A stretch of DNA of 64,000 nucleotides from Nymphalis io. Its lineage: Eukaryota; Arthropoda; Insecta; Lepidoptera; Nymphalidae. Below the pieces are notes generated by a model. That model had not been told where the DNA came from, ran no database searches, and saw only the letters and a program-made list of their open reading frames with translations. Below are positions 1-10,640 of this stretch, in pieces. The translations under genes and the position numbers were made by a program. Every line of letters begins with the position of its first letter. Within the stretch, counting starts at the first letter, position 1. The DNA is taken from the NCBI RefSeq assembly GCF_905147045.1, contig NC_065892.1:13301501-13365500 (forward strand), read 5' to 3'.

Positions 1-88
1 TCAACAAAGATCTCATACTTAAAATACGAGTATATATGTGTATTAACACAAATCAAATATCAAGGTTAGAAAAAATATATATATTTAC

Positions 89-286
89 CCAAAACGGTAG
101 GCATTAACTCGTAAAAGTAAATTTGAATAGATATGGCAATAACTATTTCTCTAGTTGTAAAGAAGACTCTGTTATCATCCCAACAAGGATTCAACGCAGA
201 CAAAACTGTTGCGATACGGTTATGAAAACGCCATGTCCAAATAATAAATAGATTAGGAGCTAAAACACTGTTAGCACCCGATTCCG
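89..286 (-). CDS. Peroxidase exon 6 (RxHNR helix), last exon in window
   Basis: Acceptor cttgtttttcag, donor G|gtaaat. It encodes residues 276-341: WTWRFHNRIA, ALNPCWDD, REIVIA and YFYELMPTVLG correspond to the family consensus REHNRIA, LNPxWDDE, REIVIA and YxEfLPxvLG. The segment C272-H-D-T-P-E-S-G-A-N-S282 aligns without gaps to C-F-x-A-G-D-S-R-V-N-E of active enzymes, placing G279 at the Arg and S282 at the Glu. No acceptable next exon was found in bases 1-88. Confidence 0.92.
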
Positions 287-3200
287 CTGAAAAACAAGTA
301 CCTATTTAGAAAATATTACACTTTACTGGAAACAAATAATATAATTATATATAATGCAAGACTCTCCAGAAAATATTTCGTTCGCGTTTTCACGTGTAAC
401 AAGAACACTATGTCAGTTCTATAGCTTGAAATATTTATATATCATAGTGCACATTAACCATTAACGTGCACTATGATATATCACGTTGCTGTTCTGTTAT
501 TTGTTTATTGTGATATTTGTTATATATTTTACTGGCTAGCATATTAGGATGCCATTGATACCTCTATATAACTTTCCACGAAAAATTGTTTTGTCCTAGA
601 AAATTTATCCAATATATCTTATATAAACAAATTAATCGTCGAGGGTTCTTGTATTAAATCATCAACTCTATGTGGCAGTGATGATAAACGTTATTTTGAT
701 TCAATGGTCACAAAAAAGTTGTGGTTTAAAGTACTATTACCAATAAACATTTTAAAGTACTCACGTGTATCATGGCATCTCGTTTCACGAGGCAATTGAT
801 TCAAGAGACACAAATTGTCTTTTGTTTTAACACTTGGAGGCCAAATTTTACCATTTTCCACTTCGATTTTGAGCAACCCTTTTTCAAATAGTCTTCCCTT
901 TGCGTTTAACAATTTTAAAGAATTACCGTAAAAGTGGGATAAGTCAAAAAGTGGTGTTGCTGTAGATATCTGAAATAGAAATTGTATTTGAAGACCAACA
1001 ACTATAAAATTGAGTATATCGGTGCTTGTTTCGATAAGAGGTACAATGAAGGTCGATTGTTTTAAATCCAAGTTTGTATTATTGTAGTTTTAGGAAAAAG
1101 TGGCTATTTAATAGTTACAAGACGATTCGAATTAAAATACATTTTTAAGCTTTTATAATATGTCGTGTCTTCTTTTCACGCAAAAAATAGCAATAATGTC
1201 TAACTAATCTATGTATAATGTAATATATGTATCTAATGTCTAACTTTATTACAAGAATAAATAACCAACAGATCTTGATAATAATGTCTTCCTGACTAAT
1301 GCTCAGCAAATATAGACGATCATAAAAATTTGTTTTCTGCAAAGGAGATATTTTTCTGTACGCAAATATAGGTGGTCTTTAAATCATCATTCACTTAATC
1401 CGATGAAATAAAACGACCGGAGAGACAAGGTTTCGGAAGCAACTGTCTACGTATTTTAGTGCCGTGTTTCTTATCTATAACGCCAATATACAGTGTTTTA
1501 GTTCCTAGACTAACGCAGTACCAAGAAATAAACTATTCGGACAAACATTGCTTTTAGTTATTGAAATTAACGTTCAATGTATGTAATAATAATATTTTTA
1601 TGATAATTTTCTTACTCTTTCAGGGGTCGTGTCATTTTTCAAACATCCCCTTGATTGAAAGCTCTCAGGTCTAGTTAGGTTCAAGCATCTTATTGAAGAG
1701 AATCTGTGTACAGGATCATCATCTGGTATAGCGTTTGGTATACACGCTTTGTCTGTCTTGCCTTTCTCTTGACAGCAGTATGGCTTCCATCTTATGTAAT
1801 TCACTGAAATTATTAAATTTAGCGGTAACTCTGTCTTATTTGAATATAATTTACGGAAGAATTTTAGTTATAATGTGATAATTTCTTCTACTTTTATCGA
1901 ACTAAGTGTAAAATTTGTGGCTTGGGCGTGCCATTTTTCTGTCGACTGACAATTTAAAAACCGTATATTAATCTCATATTATTACAATATTTTGATTTTT
2001 TTTAAGTAATTTAACTGGCCTATGTTTGACTAAATCTTGTCATTAACTTCTAATTTGAAAATTACTAAAGCGTGGTTAAGTATACAGCTTAAAGTGTTAT
2101 TCATCATAATTATATACATTTTACCTGTATCGTGCACAGATACGACATCGCCAAGAATATATACCCAGTAATTTGGTACCATTTGGGTGAATCTGGTATC
2201 TGGCAGTCGTCCTTCAGCTAGTACACCTGTTCGAACAGCTCTGCTCAGAGGCAAGGGTTCGCCAGATTTAGATTTTCTCGGTTCGAAATCTAGAAAATTT
2301 TTGAAATATAAAATACTTTATTACAAGAATAAATAACCAATATTTGATAATTCTACCATCAATGCAGATCTAAAAATAAATTATAAGTCTGTCACAACTT
2401 AAATTACTAAATGAAATATGAAAATTTTCTGAATTTAAACATACCATGATATAAAATTTATAATCATGATTCAAAACGATCATGAATCATCCTTCAAATT
2501 ATTAAATTAAGCGCAATATTAACAAAACTTTAAAATAAGCGTTGATATTAAAGTTTTTACCAATTAAAATACATAATAATTATATGCATACATGTAGATT
2601 AATTGATAAAATTGATCAATTTGATAAAATATAATTGTACTGTCATTATAGCGCGCGTGGAATTGTGGCGAGAATAAAAGCGAATTTTTCCAGATGAATC
2701 ACATCAGTAATGTGGCATCTTACTTAAAAAAACATAAAATTATAAAATGTCAATTTATTTGCCGAACATAATATATTATAATATTATAACAAGTGCATAA
2801 TATATATTTATTTCTTTCCTTAGCATCTGTGCTATTTTAAAATTTCTTGCATTGCATTCTAATTATTCATAAAATTAATATATATATAAATATGTTTACG
2901 TATGTATATATATATTAATAAAAAAATATATCAATAAGCAATACACTTCTTTGTAATACAGACAAAATTAATTATTAATATCAAATACTGAATTTCCTGC
3001 CAGTTTTTTCAATACAATTAAGTCTGCGGCCTATATGAAGGCCGATGTCGGAATTAGGTCATCGTGTAGAACAAACGCTTCAGATTTTGAGAAATTAAAA
3101 AGACACAGACGTGGCATCGTAGCTAATACCTTTGTCATAGTCCGCCGGTAATAATCTGCGAATTGGAGTGTGAGCTGATCCTTTACTGGGATGTTTAAGG

Positions 3201-5384
3201 TTGTTGCAGGAACCGTCAATTCTTCTCCCTTCCAAAGGGTTACATGGTAATATTTCGTTCACGCACCAACTGAACAAAAGATAATCATTGTAAATCAATT
3301 ATGTCTAAACAGAAAGGATATTTTTTACACAAAACAAATTAAGAAATGTAACTATTTCGAAATGAGGCTAAAATTATTATTTTTTTAAATTACTTCGATT
3401 TAGTAGTAATAACTTATGAGCCTGCAGATCCAAAGTGTGTTTTAAAAAAATATTGAGTATTTCCATTTAAGCAACCGGGGAGTTGGAAGTTCATAAAATG
3501 TATACTCCCTGAAGGGAGTTTGATGAATCGAAAAGCTCGTATAACCGTTGGTACTGTGCCTGAACTCTATCCGATCGTATCAGATGAATCATGACACTAT
3601 TATCACAGAAAGCTATTAAATAACTGTTACTGTTACATTACCTACTTTTTTTTTGACGAGCCGTTTGGCGTGGTTGGTAGACACTTGCCTTTTCACGCCG
3701 AAGGTTGTGGGTTCGATTCCCACCCAGGACAGACATTTGTGTGCATGAACATGTCTGTTTGTCCTGAGTCTGGGTGTAATTTTTTATATAAGTATGTATT
3801 TACAAAAGAAAAGTAGTATATGTAGTATATCAGTTGTCTGGTTCCATAGCACAAGCTTTGTACAAGCTTAATTTGGGATCAGAATAGCTGTGTGTGAAAA
3901 ATGTCCCAGGATATGTCCCAGGACCTACGACTACGTAATTATACTATATGTATATGTATATTTTATTGTATATATATATTACACTATGTATATTAGTACA
4001 TGTATATATACACGAACATAATACATATATATGTATTACACTTATTATTTAATAGAGATAGTCATATTTAAATATTATTCGATTAGCTAAAGCCACGGTG
4101 CGTTCGATTGTACCAAACAATATTATAAGCGTCGGTAGTAAGACATATTATGTAACTGTTCTTAAAAATCTAGTAAACCACCAATAGTATACTCTACTAA
4201 TATTCTTCTTACTAACTAATTTCCTATCCCTATTATTATAAACTAGCTGTGCCCTACGCTTCTGCTGGCGATATTATAGATGAGATTATAAAGAAAACCT
4301 CTTAAACTTAATATTATTATCACAACAAAGCAACGCGTTGTTCCAAGTTGTTCAAGATCGTTGTCGAAAATTTCGCGAAATCCTTATAATCCGGAAAGGA
4401 GTTTTAATTTATATGTAAAATTTAAAATTGGTGTTATATTATATTGGTAATTTCGTGGTAGGGCTTTGTGCAAACTTGTCTGGATAAGTACCACTCACTT
4501 ATCAGATATTCTATCGCAAAACAGCAGTACGTAGTATTGTTGTACTCCGGTTTGAAGGATTAGTAAGCCAGTGTAACTACAAGCGCGAGGGATAAAAATT
4601 AAAGTAATGGTTATTTTGGTATTTGACATTTTTAAAGACCTATTTGATGCAAATTATTTTTTGTAATATTTTTTTTTTGTTTTTATTGTACATTGTATTA
4701 AAATAATAAGCCCTTAGATTTATATAAAAGTAAATCGAGATTTACTAAAAAAAATAATTAATCTTCGGCGGAGAAACCAAAATTATTATTGGCCCAATCC
4801 CGGGGTTTGAATCCTCTCACCGACTAGACCAACGAGGTAGTTTCCAACTATACCTATTGTAAGATAAGAGTTTCATTCCAATCGTTATACCAGTTTTTGT
4901 TAGACTTCGAAAAAAAAACACAAGAACGGACTTTTATAGTTTGATAATATTATAATTATATAATTTTTTTAATTACTAATTCGTGTTTAATTCCATAATT
5001 ATTTACCTTGTTATAAAGAACAAATCATAATTACTCACTGGTTGTTTTGTTACTAACATTTTAAATATACATCCGATGAATACGTGATTAAGGTTATTGT
5101 AACTTAACCACCAAAATGAGAACAATATCATTAATAAGGCTTTCTAGTACAATAACTGATCCATGAAATTCAGTTTCGTTTCATATTATTCAGCCATTAT
5201 TTAAAAAAGTATACAGAAAAAAAAACTATCGTAAAGGCAGGAAAAAAAAAACTTACAATGTTGTATTCTTTTTTATGTGTACTTTCACATCGTCGTTTGT
5301 TAAAACATTTCCGGTAAACGAATCGTAAAACACGGATTGCGCACACACACAGGAAATAAATCCAAGTATAAATAAATATTTCAT
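89..5384 (-). CDS. Secreted animal heme peroxidase, 5' part of gene (6 exons, runs off left edge)
   Basis: Gene of the animal heme peroxidase (myeloperoxidase/peroxidasin) superfamily, insect short-peroxidase type. I joined exons 5384-5257, 3269-3130, 2289-2125, 1803-1616, 969-765 and 286-89. All junctions have AG/GT sites and the phases agree (2,1,1,0,1,1), giving 341 residues. Residues 1-15 are a signal peptide, so the product should be secreted. Family landmarks follow in order: DGSCNN (61-66), RRLLP (80-84), GEPLPLSR (99-106), distal HD (142-143), CC (154-155), IPDDDP (170-175), FDLSHFYG calcium loop (215-222), RFHNRIA (295-301), LNPCWDD (307-313) and LMPTVLG (336 onwards). About 250 residues, including the proximal His, lie outside the window. 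Several catalytic positions differ from active enzymes (see finding). Family assignment is firm; the paralogue and activity are unknown. Confidence 0.93.
437..481. repeat. 16-bp perfect inverted repeat in peroxidase intron 5
   Basis: Arms ATATATCATAGTGCAC (437-452) and its exact complement (466-481) are separated by 13 nt. The rest of the intron (287-764) is plain A+T-rich sequence. Confidence 0.85.
765..969 (-). CDS. Peroxidase exon 5 (calcium loop)
   Basis: Acceptor ctatttcag, donor C|gtgagt. It encodes residues 208-275. T212-P-L-F-D216-L-S218 matches the T-x-F-x-D-x-S calcium-binding loop, followed by YGNS. The exon ends just after C272, the cysteine that precedes the family's catalytic Arg segment. 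Confidence 0.94.
1616..1803 (-). CDS. Peroxidase exon 4 (cysteine-rich, IPDDDP)
   Basis: Acceptor taatttcag, donor AGA|gtaaga. It encodes residues 145-207. The CC pair at 154-155, the CIPNAIPDDDP stretch at 165-175 and the later cysteines 184 and 198 follow the family spacing just before the calcium loop. Confidence 0.94.
2125..2289 (-). CDS. Peroxidase exon 3 (distal His region)
   Basis: Acceptor ttttctag, donor G|gtaaaa. It encodes residues 90-145, from EPRKS and PLPLSR to FTQM and VHD. It carries the distal histidine H142 and the following Asp (calcium ligand in myeloperoxidase). The positions equivalent to myeloperoxidase Gln91 and Asp94 are V138 and V141. Confidence 0.93.
3130..3269 (-). 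CDS. Peroxidase exon 2 (DGSCNN motif)
   Basis: Acceptor tttgttcag and donor G|gtatta. It encodes residues 43-90 with C45 and C52, the family motif DGSCNN and the following RRLLPADYD. Reading through the donor reaches a stop within about 10 codons, which supports the splice site. Confidence 0.92.
3476..3595 (+). mobile_element. SINE family C fragment (degraded)
   Basis: The stretch runs from 'ggggagttggaag' through 'tgaatcgaaaagctcgt' and 'ttggtactgtgcctgaactctatccg' and matches the middle of family C. Head and tail are missing. It lies upstream of peroxidase exon 2, inside intron 1. Confidence 0.6.
3655..3915 (+). mobile_element. tRNA-derived SINE, family D
   Basis: The first about 73 bases form a tRNA-like head with an A box (TGGCGTGGTTGG) and a perfect B box (GGTTCGATTCC). 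The anticodon-arm sequence GCCTTTTCACGCCGAAGG recalls tRNA-Glu. A body follows from 'gacagacatttgtgtgcatgaacatg' to 'gtgtgaaaaatgtcccagg'. A second copy lies at 7151-7404. The element sits in intron 1 of the peroxidase gene, on the opposite strand. Confidence 0.8.
4453..4598 (+). mobile_element. Repeat family B, 5' half
   Basis: 'cgtggtagggctttgtgcaa...' through 'cgcaaaacagcagtac' to 'gccagtgtaactacaagc' matches the first half of family B. The 3' half and tail are missing. It lies in peroxidase intron 1. Confidence 0.75.
4780..4846 (-). mobile_element. SINE family C head fragment
   Basis: Reverse complement of 'actacctcgttggtctagtcgg...ggattcaaaccccgggattgggcc', the tRNA-Pro-like head of family C. 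Only the head remains. Confidence 0.6.
5257..5384 (-). CDS. Peroxidase exon 1: start codon and signal peptide
   Basis: ATG at 5384-5382 opens a 42-codon exon. It starts with a basic residue and a hydrophobic core (KYLFILGFISCVCA) and a likely cleavage site before QSVFYD. The following YDSFTG resembles the mature N-terminus of insect heme peroxidases. It ends in TT|gtaagt, a strong donor in phase 2, which fits the single leading base of the exon at 3269. That phase match is the reason I join them; a further small exon in the 2-kb intron cannot be excluded. Confidence 0.8.
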
Positions 5385-6770
5385 TATTATTATTAATAAA
5401 AAAATTACATTTATTATTTGCTTGGACGGAAACTTTTATTCTGCCTCTTTTAAAGAATAAACGCGAACTAATGCATTTATTGTGCTGTATCATAATTTAA
5501 GCAAAAGGAATGGCTTAAGGCTCATTACAAACTGAGCGTTTACTACATCGATAAAATTAGTAAACACAGTATTTTTCTTCTTATTTTTTTAATAAAACTT
5601 ATTATATGAGGTTTATACATTGATGGCGAATTTCAGTACAAAGTTTATATAAAAACAGGGCACGACCTGTTTTTTTACTTAAAATACACAGTAAAATATC
5701 GGTATTAGCGTTTTTTTAAACGATTTAGCGTTTGTTTTTTTTATTTATATTTAAATATTCTTTCGTATATAATTGGCATATACGATAAATAAATAAACGA
5801 CTACGTCAAGCAATAAAACACATTTAATCTCAAATAGTTTTTTGGCAAGAATATTTAATATTCAAGCTATATTTTAATTGTTTGCAGTTAAATGAAAATA
5901 AATGTTCATTGACGCTAATTTATAATCTAATGTTTTTAGTATATACATATATACTAAAAACAATAGATATATATATTTAGACCCGTCAACAGCGACATAC
6001 AAGACAATTTTAGCTAAATCATATCGATAGACAAGTTAAGTTGATTAAGAGTGGAAAATAAGGAAGATTTATCGTGTTTATTATTTAATCTTTATAAATT
6101 AATTTTAATAAATACTCGAAAACAAATTTATTATATTTACACCGTTAATATTTAAATATCATTTTTAAGTTTTAGTTAAATTTTATATAATTTTATATAT
6201 ATGTAAACTTTTTTTTATAAAAATATTCATTAAAAGTTGTAGAAGGAAGTTATAACTTATCCAGACGTATAATCTCGCTGTTAAACATTAAGGTTTTATT
6301 TAAATAAGTTCACGATCGGATGCAATTAACGTTCTACTTTACTCGTTATTTGTTTAAAATAAACCGATAAATACCAATATCCTAATTTAATGTCATTCGT
6401 AAAATGGTTCCTACTGGCTTTGTGCAAGCTAGTGTCTTACTTACCACTAACTTCTACCACCAAACATTAATTCTTTGTATTGTGATGCACAACATATATT
6501 CTTTATTTAATTATAACAAGTAAATTAATGTAAATTAGTAATGGCTACTTATAAAAACAAATATTTTAAATCAGATTTATTTAATAAAATTAAGTTATAG
6601 CGATCTTTTGTAGATTTCCTTATTACAATCTTTTTTTTTAAATAAAAATATTATGATTTGTGGTCTGTAAAACAATCTCGATATTATTTATATTTGTTTT
6701 AAATATTTAATTATTATTTTTATAAAATCAGGACAAGTTTGTATACATATAAAAATTCGCTGTTGACCGT
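5385..6770. other. Upstream flank of the peroxidase gene, no gene seen
   Basis: A+T-rich DNA immediately upstream of the peroxidase ATG, presumably holding its promoter and 5' UTR. I could not fix a TATA box or initiator. A perfect hairpin lies at 5931-5962, and a short family-B-like scrap (cctactggctttgtgcaagc) near 6410-6480. Confidence 0.6.
5931..5962. repeat. 15-bp perfect inverted repeat, 2-nt loop
   Basis: TGTTTTTAGTATATA (5931-5945) is followed after 'ca' by its exact complement (5948-5962). Confidence 0.85.
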
Positions 6771-7007
6771 TTACTTCGACTGAAACCAAACCAGGGTGTA
6801 AATCATGCTTACCATAAAAATGTAATGTCATCAGAACTGAACCAACATGTACAACATCAACTCCGTAGGATAACAGGAGGTGGAACTAATTCAACTTCCT
6901 TGACCTGAACAAATATTGCAAGTTGAAAATCTTGTAATAAAAAGAGAAGCTGTCACTACTAATAAAATAACTTTCAATACGTTTTGTGATAAGCTTATAC
7001 AAATATT

Positions 7008-7125
7008 AGCAATGCGAAAGTCACTTTGTTTGTTTGTCACACTTTCAAGACTCAACCATTACACCAATTTTGATACAATTTTTTGTGAAGCAAGTTTAAG
7101 CCCCAGGAACAGCCATATACTTCTT
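7008..7125 (+). mobile_element. Fragment of a widespread lepidopteran repeat (Helitron-like?)
   Basis: 'atgcgaaagtcactttgtttgtttgtcacactttca...accattacaccaattttgatacaattt' follows the pattern 'gcgaaag..ctgtctgttacgctttcacg..ccgattttgatgaaattt' common in butterfly genomes. I suspect a Helitron-like source but see no terminal signatures. Confidence 0.5.
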
Positions 7126-7150
7126 TTTAATTTTTCTTAATAATAATAAC

Positions 7151-7404
7151 ATCCTGGGACATTATTCACACACGTTCGTCTGATCCCAAATTAAGCAGAG
7201 CTTGTGCTATGGAAACCAGACAACTGATATACTACATATACTACTTTTCTTTTGTAAATACATAATTATATAGATAATTACATCCAGACTCAGGACAAAC
7301 AGACATGTTCATGCACAAAAATGTCTGTCCTGGGTGGGAATCGAACCCACGACCTTTGGCATGAAAGGCAAGTACCAACCACCAACCACGCCAACCGGCT
7401 CCTC
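7151..7404 (-). mobile_element. tRNA-derived SINE, family D, with (TTA)n tail
   Basis: Read on the minus strand it starts 'gaggagccggttggcgtggttgg', has the B box GGTTCGATTCCC, and ends 'gtcccaggatg' followed by TTATTATTATTA. It matches 3655-3915 over its whole length. The trinucleotide tail suggests mobilisation by a LINE that does not need poly(A). Confidence 0.82.
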
Positions 7405-9840
7405 AAAATTTAATTTTTTTTTATGTGAGTTATATAGTTTTTATATCTTTGAATGTTTACAATCTTTGAATCGTAGCCCGCTTTAATTTGTATTTATTGT
7501 TTTTTATACAAAGTCATAATAATGGTTGTTACTTTCCAGTGCCATGTTACTAAAAAATAACGGCTATGTCGTTTATCGGCGTAACCGGATATATAAAAAT
7601 TGTTGGTTTATCACGAGAACAATACAAAAGATTTGATAGGGTATTTGCCAGACGTAATATCTATAAATTCAGTGTAAATCAGATAATGTGACTTGGAATC
7701 TAGAAGATGTAATTCGTAAACCAGCGTTTGAACGATCGTTTCAAACGATCAAAGCGGCTGAGAGTTCAAAATTATATAACTAAAATATTGTTACGACCTG
7801 ATGATTTAACGTGTAGTCGGTGAAAATTTGAAGTTACTTTGTATTTGTATTATATACATTCATTTTGACAGAGCTGTTCCATACCTCCCTGTCCGAGATT
7901 ATGTAAAGTGATAAATGCTTGCTTCCCTCACTAAGTTGAAATCAACTTGTGCTGGCCTATCCCACTTTGATTAATAAAATAACTACTTTTATGAGACACT
8001 TTCAGATATACATATTTTTGTTATACTTTTTTTTTTCGTGTCTATTGTTGTAATTAAGTTTTCGTTTATCTATATTTAGTATTAAATGAATTTGCTGTAG
8101 CTACCTTTTTCTTTTTATGTATAATTACAACCGGTGTTTACCTAAAATTAGTTGTTACACTATTTTTTCTATGTATACATATATATATTTAAAATGTATG
8201 AAGTGTAATATTCAGTGTATACAACTGTAAATAAAAATGTCTCGGTCAAGAGCTCCCAGCACTGCGCGCCCTCTGATGTAATTGCATGAGTTTTTCTTAA
8301 CAGCCTCCATTACACTTTCATATATTGTTTCTTCTTTATTGATACGTATACACTACACCAGTTTAAACGAACGAACGTTATGTGTTTCTCTTTACGTCAT
8401 TTGTGTACTACCCACGTTTTTACAAAATTAAATATATATTTCCTAATTTTAAATTTTTCCGTACTAAACAGCAGAAAACATTTAAGTTCATCAGTTTTAA
8501 AAACGTCTCGACACGCTGGTCTACACTTTCCCGACGAGTTTCGCATATAAAACAAACCGATTGAGTCAACACACACGCCGCGGAATTCTGATTGTTTCTT
8601 AGGATCCATTGATGAGAATCGAACTTGTGATGATGATAATCTATCCGGCTGTATTGGGCGACAATATTTTGTAATAAGAATATTATTATCTCATTTTAGG
8701 ACCAAGCATATTAACGTCAATGACCTTTTTTAATGTGAGTAATCAATAGGCACGCTTTGGAGAAAGACCAGCTCGTACACCGTGTCGGCAAACGTCCTTG
8801 ACGTTCGCTTAATATCCATCATACCCCTCTCCACCGCCACCCTGTACAAGTTACATATATACATGCAATAAAGTTATTGCTGTTTATTTATTTATATTTA
8901 AATATTTAAAAAGTAACATAGACTGTGTCGCAATCATAATTATATTATGATATTAAAAAGAAACAAATTTTTTTATTAACAAAATTGTATTCTATTATTA
9001 CGTAAATCGATATTTATTTATTGATATACTCGATAAAGCCAATAGTTTTCATCTTTATACTATAATATAAAACAAGTAGTGTGAAAGCCTAAAATTATAT
9101 TTATATCAGTTGCTTTATATCAAATGGACGACTAAATGGTTAAATATCGTCATAAATGACTTAATGTTGCAAACAAAACAAATAGCATTTATATAAACAG
9201 ATTGCAAATTCTCTTTTGTTATCATTAAATAAATATATTTAAAAAAACACAGTTGTATTAAAGAAAATTTCAATTTATATTTATACGATATAATTTTTAA
9301 TTTTATTTTATTACGGACGGTCTTTGTTTATTCTACATTAACATAGTTCTAAATAGTCGCTAGTATTATTAAAAAAATGAATTTTTCGATTGGTAGTGTA
9401 ATTAGCTTTCTCGTAGAATTGCTAACGATTCTATGCGTGAGAGTTACTTACTAAATTTTATTTTATTTTAAAGACACTCAACACTTCGTCTGTTTTTTAT
9501 GTTATTTGTATGGATAATTATAATTTAATTACATTTAATTTGAAAATATATATTTTTAAACTGTAATCTTTCGTATACACCTGAAAATAGTGCTGTGTTT
9601 CGACTTAGTTATATATGAACTGTACCACCGAACTGGTATACACATTTAGCATTATTACTTTATTTTATCAATTCTTAATTTTCTTTGTTTTCAATGTGCC
9701 CTATGCCTGTTCCAAAAGCGATAGGGCTCAACAGTAATTACTATATAAAATATAGTTTTGTAACTGACTACATTTATTTAATTAGGAGCTTACTTTTTTA
9801 CTTTACAAGCTGACTTTAGTAAAATCCGCAAGTAAAAGGC
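7405..9840. other. Gene-poor A+T-rich stretch with a G+C-richer patch near 8230-8850
   Basis: No convincing gene. A near-palindrome (gtttgaacgatcgtttcaaac) lies at 7727-7747. Around 8230-8850 G+C rises, with a TATAAAA at about 8545 on the plus strand and a short ATG-initiated frame at 8612; see findings. The rest is simple A+T-rich DNA. Confidence 0.5.
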
Positions 9841-9847
9841 GTCACAA

Positions 9848-10003
9848 TTTTATTTATTTATTTAACAGTTTTGCACAACATATACATAAGATGAGAGAAG
9901 TAGGAAACAATCAAAGAAAAAGAAAATAAGAAATGGTGCGCAAAGGCGGTCTTATCGCTTATAGCGATCTCTTACAGACAACCTTTGGTGAAAGATTTTT
10001 TGT
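9848..10003 (-). mobile_element. LINE-tail-like repeat ('gcgataaggcggcc' type), reverse orientation
   Basis: It begins (plus strand) with TTTATTTATTTATTTA and reaches 'gcgcaaaggcggtcttatcgcttatagcgatctcttacagacaacc', a sequence common at LINE 3' ends in Lepidoptera. The source clade is uncertain. Confidence 0.55.
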
Positions 10004-10086
10004 AAGAGAACAGGTAAGTGCATTTACATTTAAAAAGGAGATACTAAATATTTAATAAACTACACATATCTACATCCCACTAACCA

Positions 10087-10382
10087 TTTTTTTTTTTTTT
10101 TTAGAATAGGAAGGTGGACGAGCATGTGGGCCACCTGATGGTAAGTGGTCACCAACGGCCATAGACATTGGCATTGTAAGAAATGTCAACCATCGCTTAT
10201 AGCCAATGCGCCACCAATCTTGGGAACTAAGATTTTATGTCCCTTGTGCCTGTAATTACACTGGCTCACTCACCCTTCAAACCGGAACACAACAATATCA
10301 AGTATTGCTGTTTTGCGGTAGAATATCTGATGAGTGGGTGGTACCTACCCAGATGGGCTTGCACAAAGCCCTACCACCAGTA
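10087..10382 (-). mobile_element. Repeat family B, near full length
   Basis: On the minus strand it runs from 'ctggtggtagggctttgtgcaa' through 'cgcaaaacagcaatac', 'ccggtttgaagggtgagtgagccagtgtaattacaggc' and 'ccacttaccatcaggtgg' to 'cctattct' and a run of A (16 T on the plus strand). This is a clean reference copy of family B. Confidence 0.85.
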
Positions 10383-10602
10383 TATATATACATATTATAT
10401 ATAATTATAGAGTATAAAGTTATATATAGATAATTATAAACTACATACTATTTCATACATACATTCATACATACCTTACTTGGAAATGGATACATAATAG
10501 CTCATATATTATGTATTATGCTTAATATATTATGTATTTTATTATACTAAATAATATAAAATTGTAAACGTAATAACAGTTCAAAATATTCAACACGTTT
10601 AG

Positions 10603-10640
10603 AGATCGATCGTTTAGCGATAAGACCGCCTTTTGTAAAT
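10603..10640 (+). repeat. Second 'gcgataagaccgcc' repeat, opposite orientation to 9848-10003
   Basis: 'agagatcgatcgtttagcgataagaccgccttttgt' is the reverse-orientation partner of the sequence near 9940-9990. It is probably an independent fragment of the same LINE tail. Confidence 0.5.

Noticed and set aside
1..88. Possible further peroxidase exon at the left edge
   Set aside because: The only AG acceptors in 1-60 (minus) lead to an immediate stop in the required phase, so the next exon must lie outside.
3031..3219. Second minus-strand frame overlapping peroxidase exon 2
   Set aside because: The frame with DGSCNN and RRLLP is the one in phase with both neighbours; the other frame has no family motif.
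3658..3731. tRNA gene call at the SINE D head
   Set aside because: Boxes A and B are present but the acceptor and anticodon stems do not pair properly, and a SINE body follows directly.
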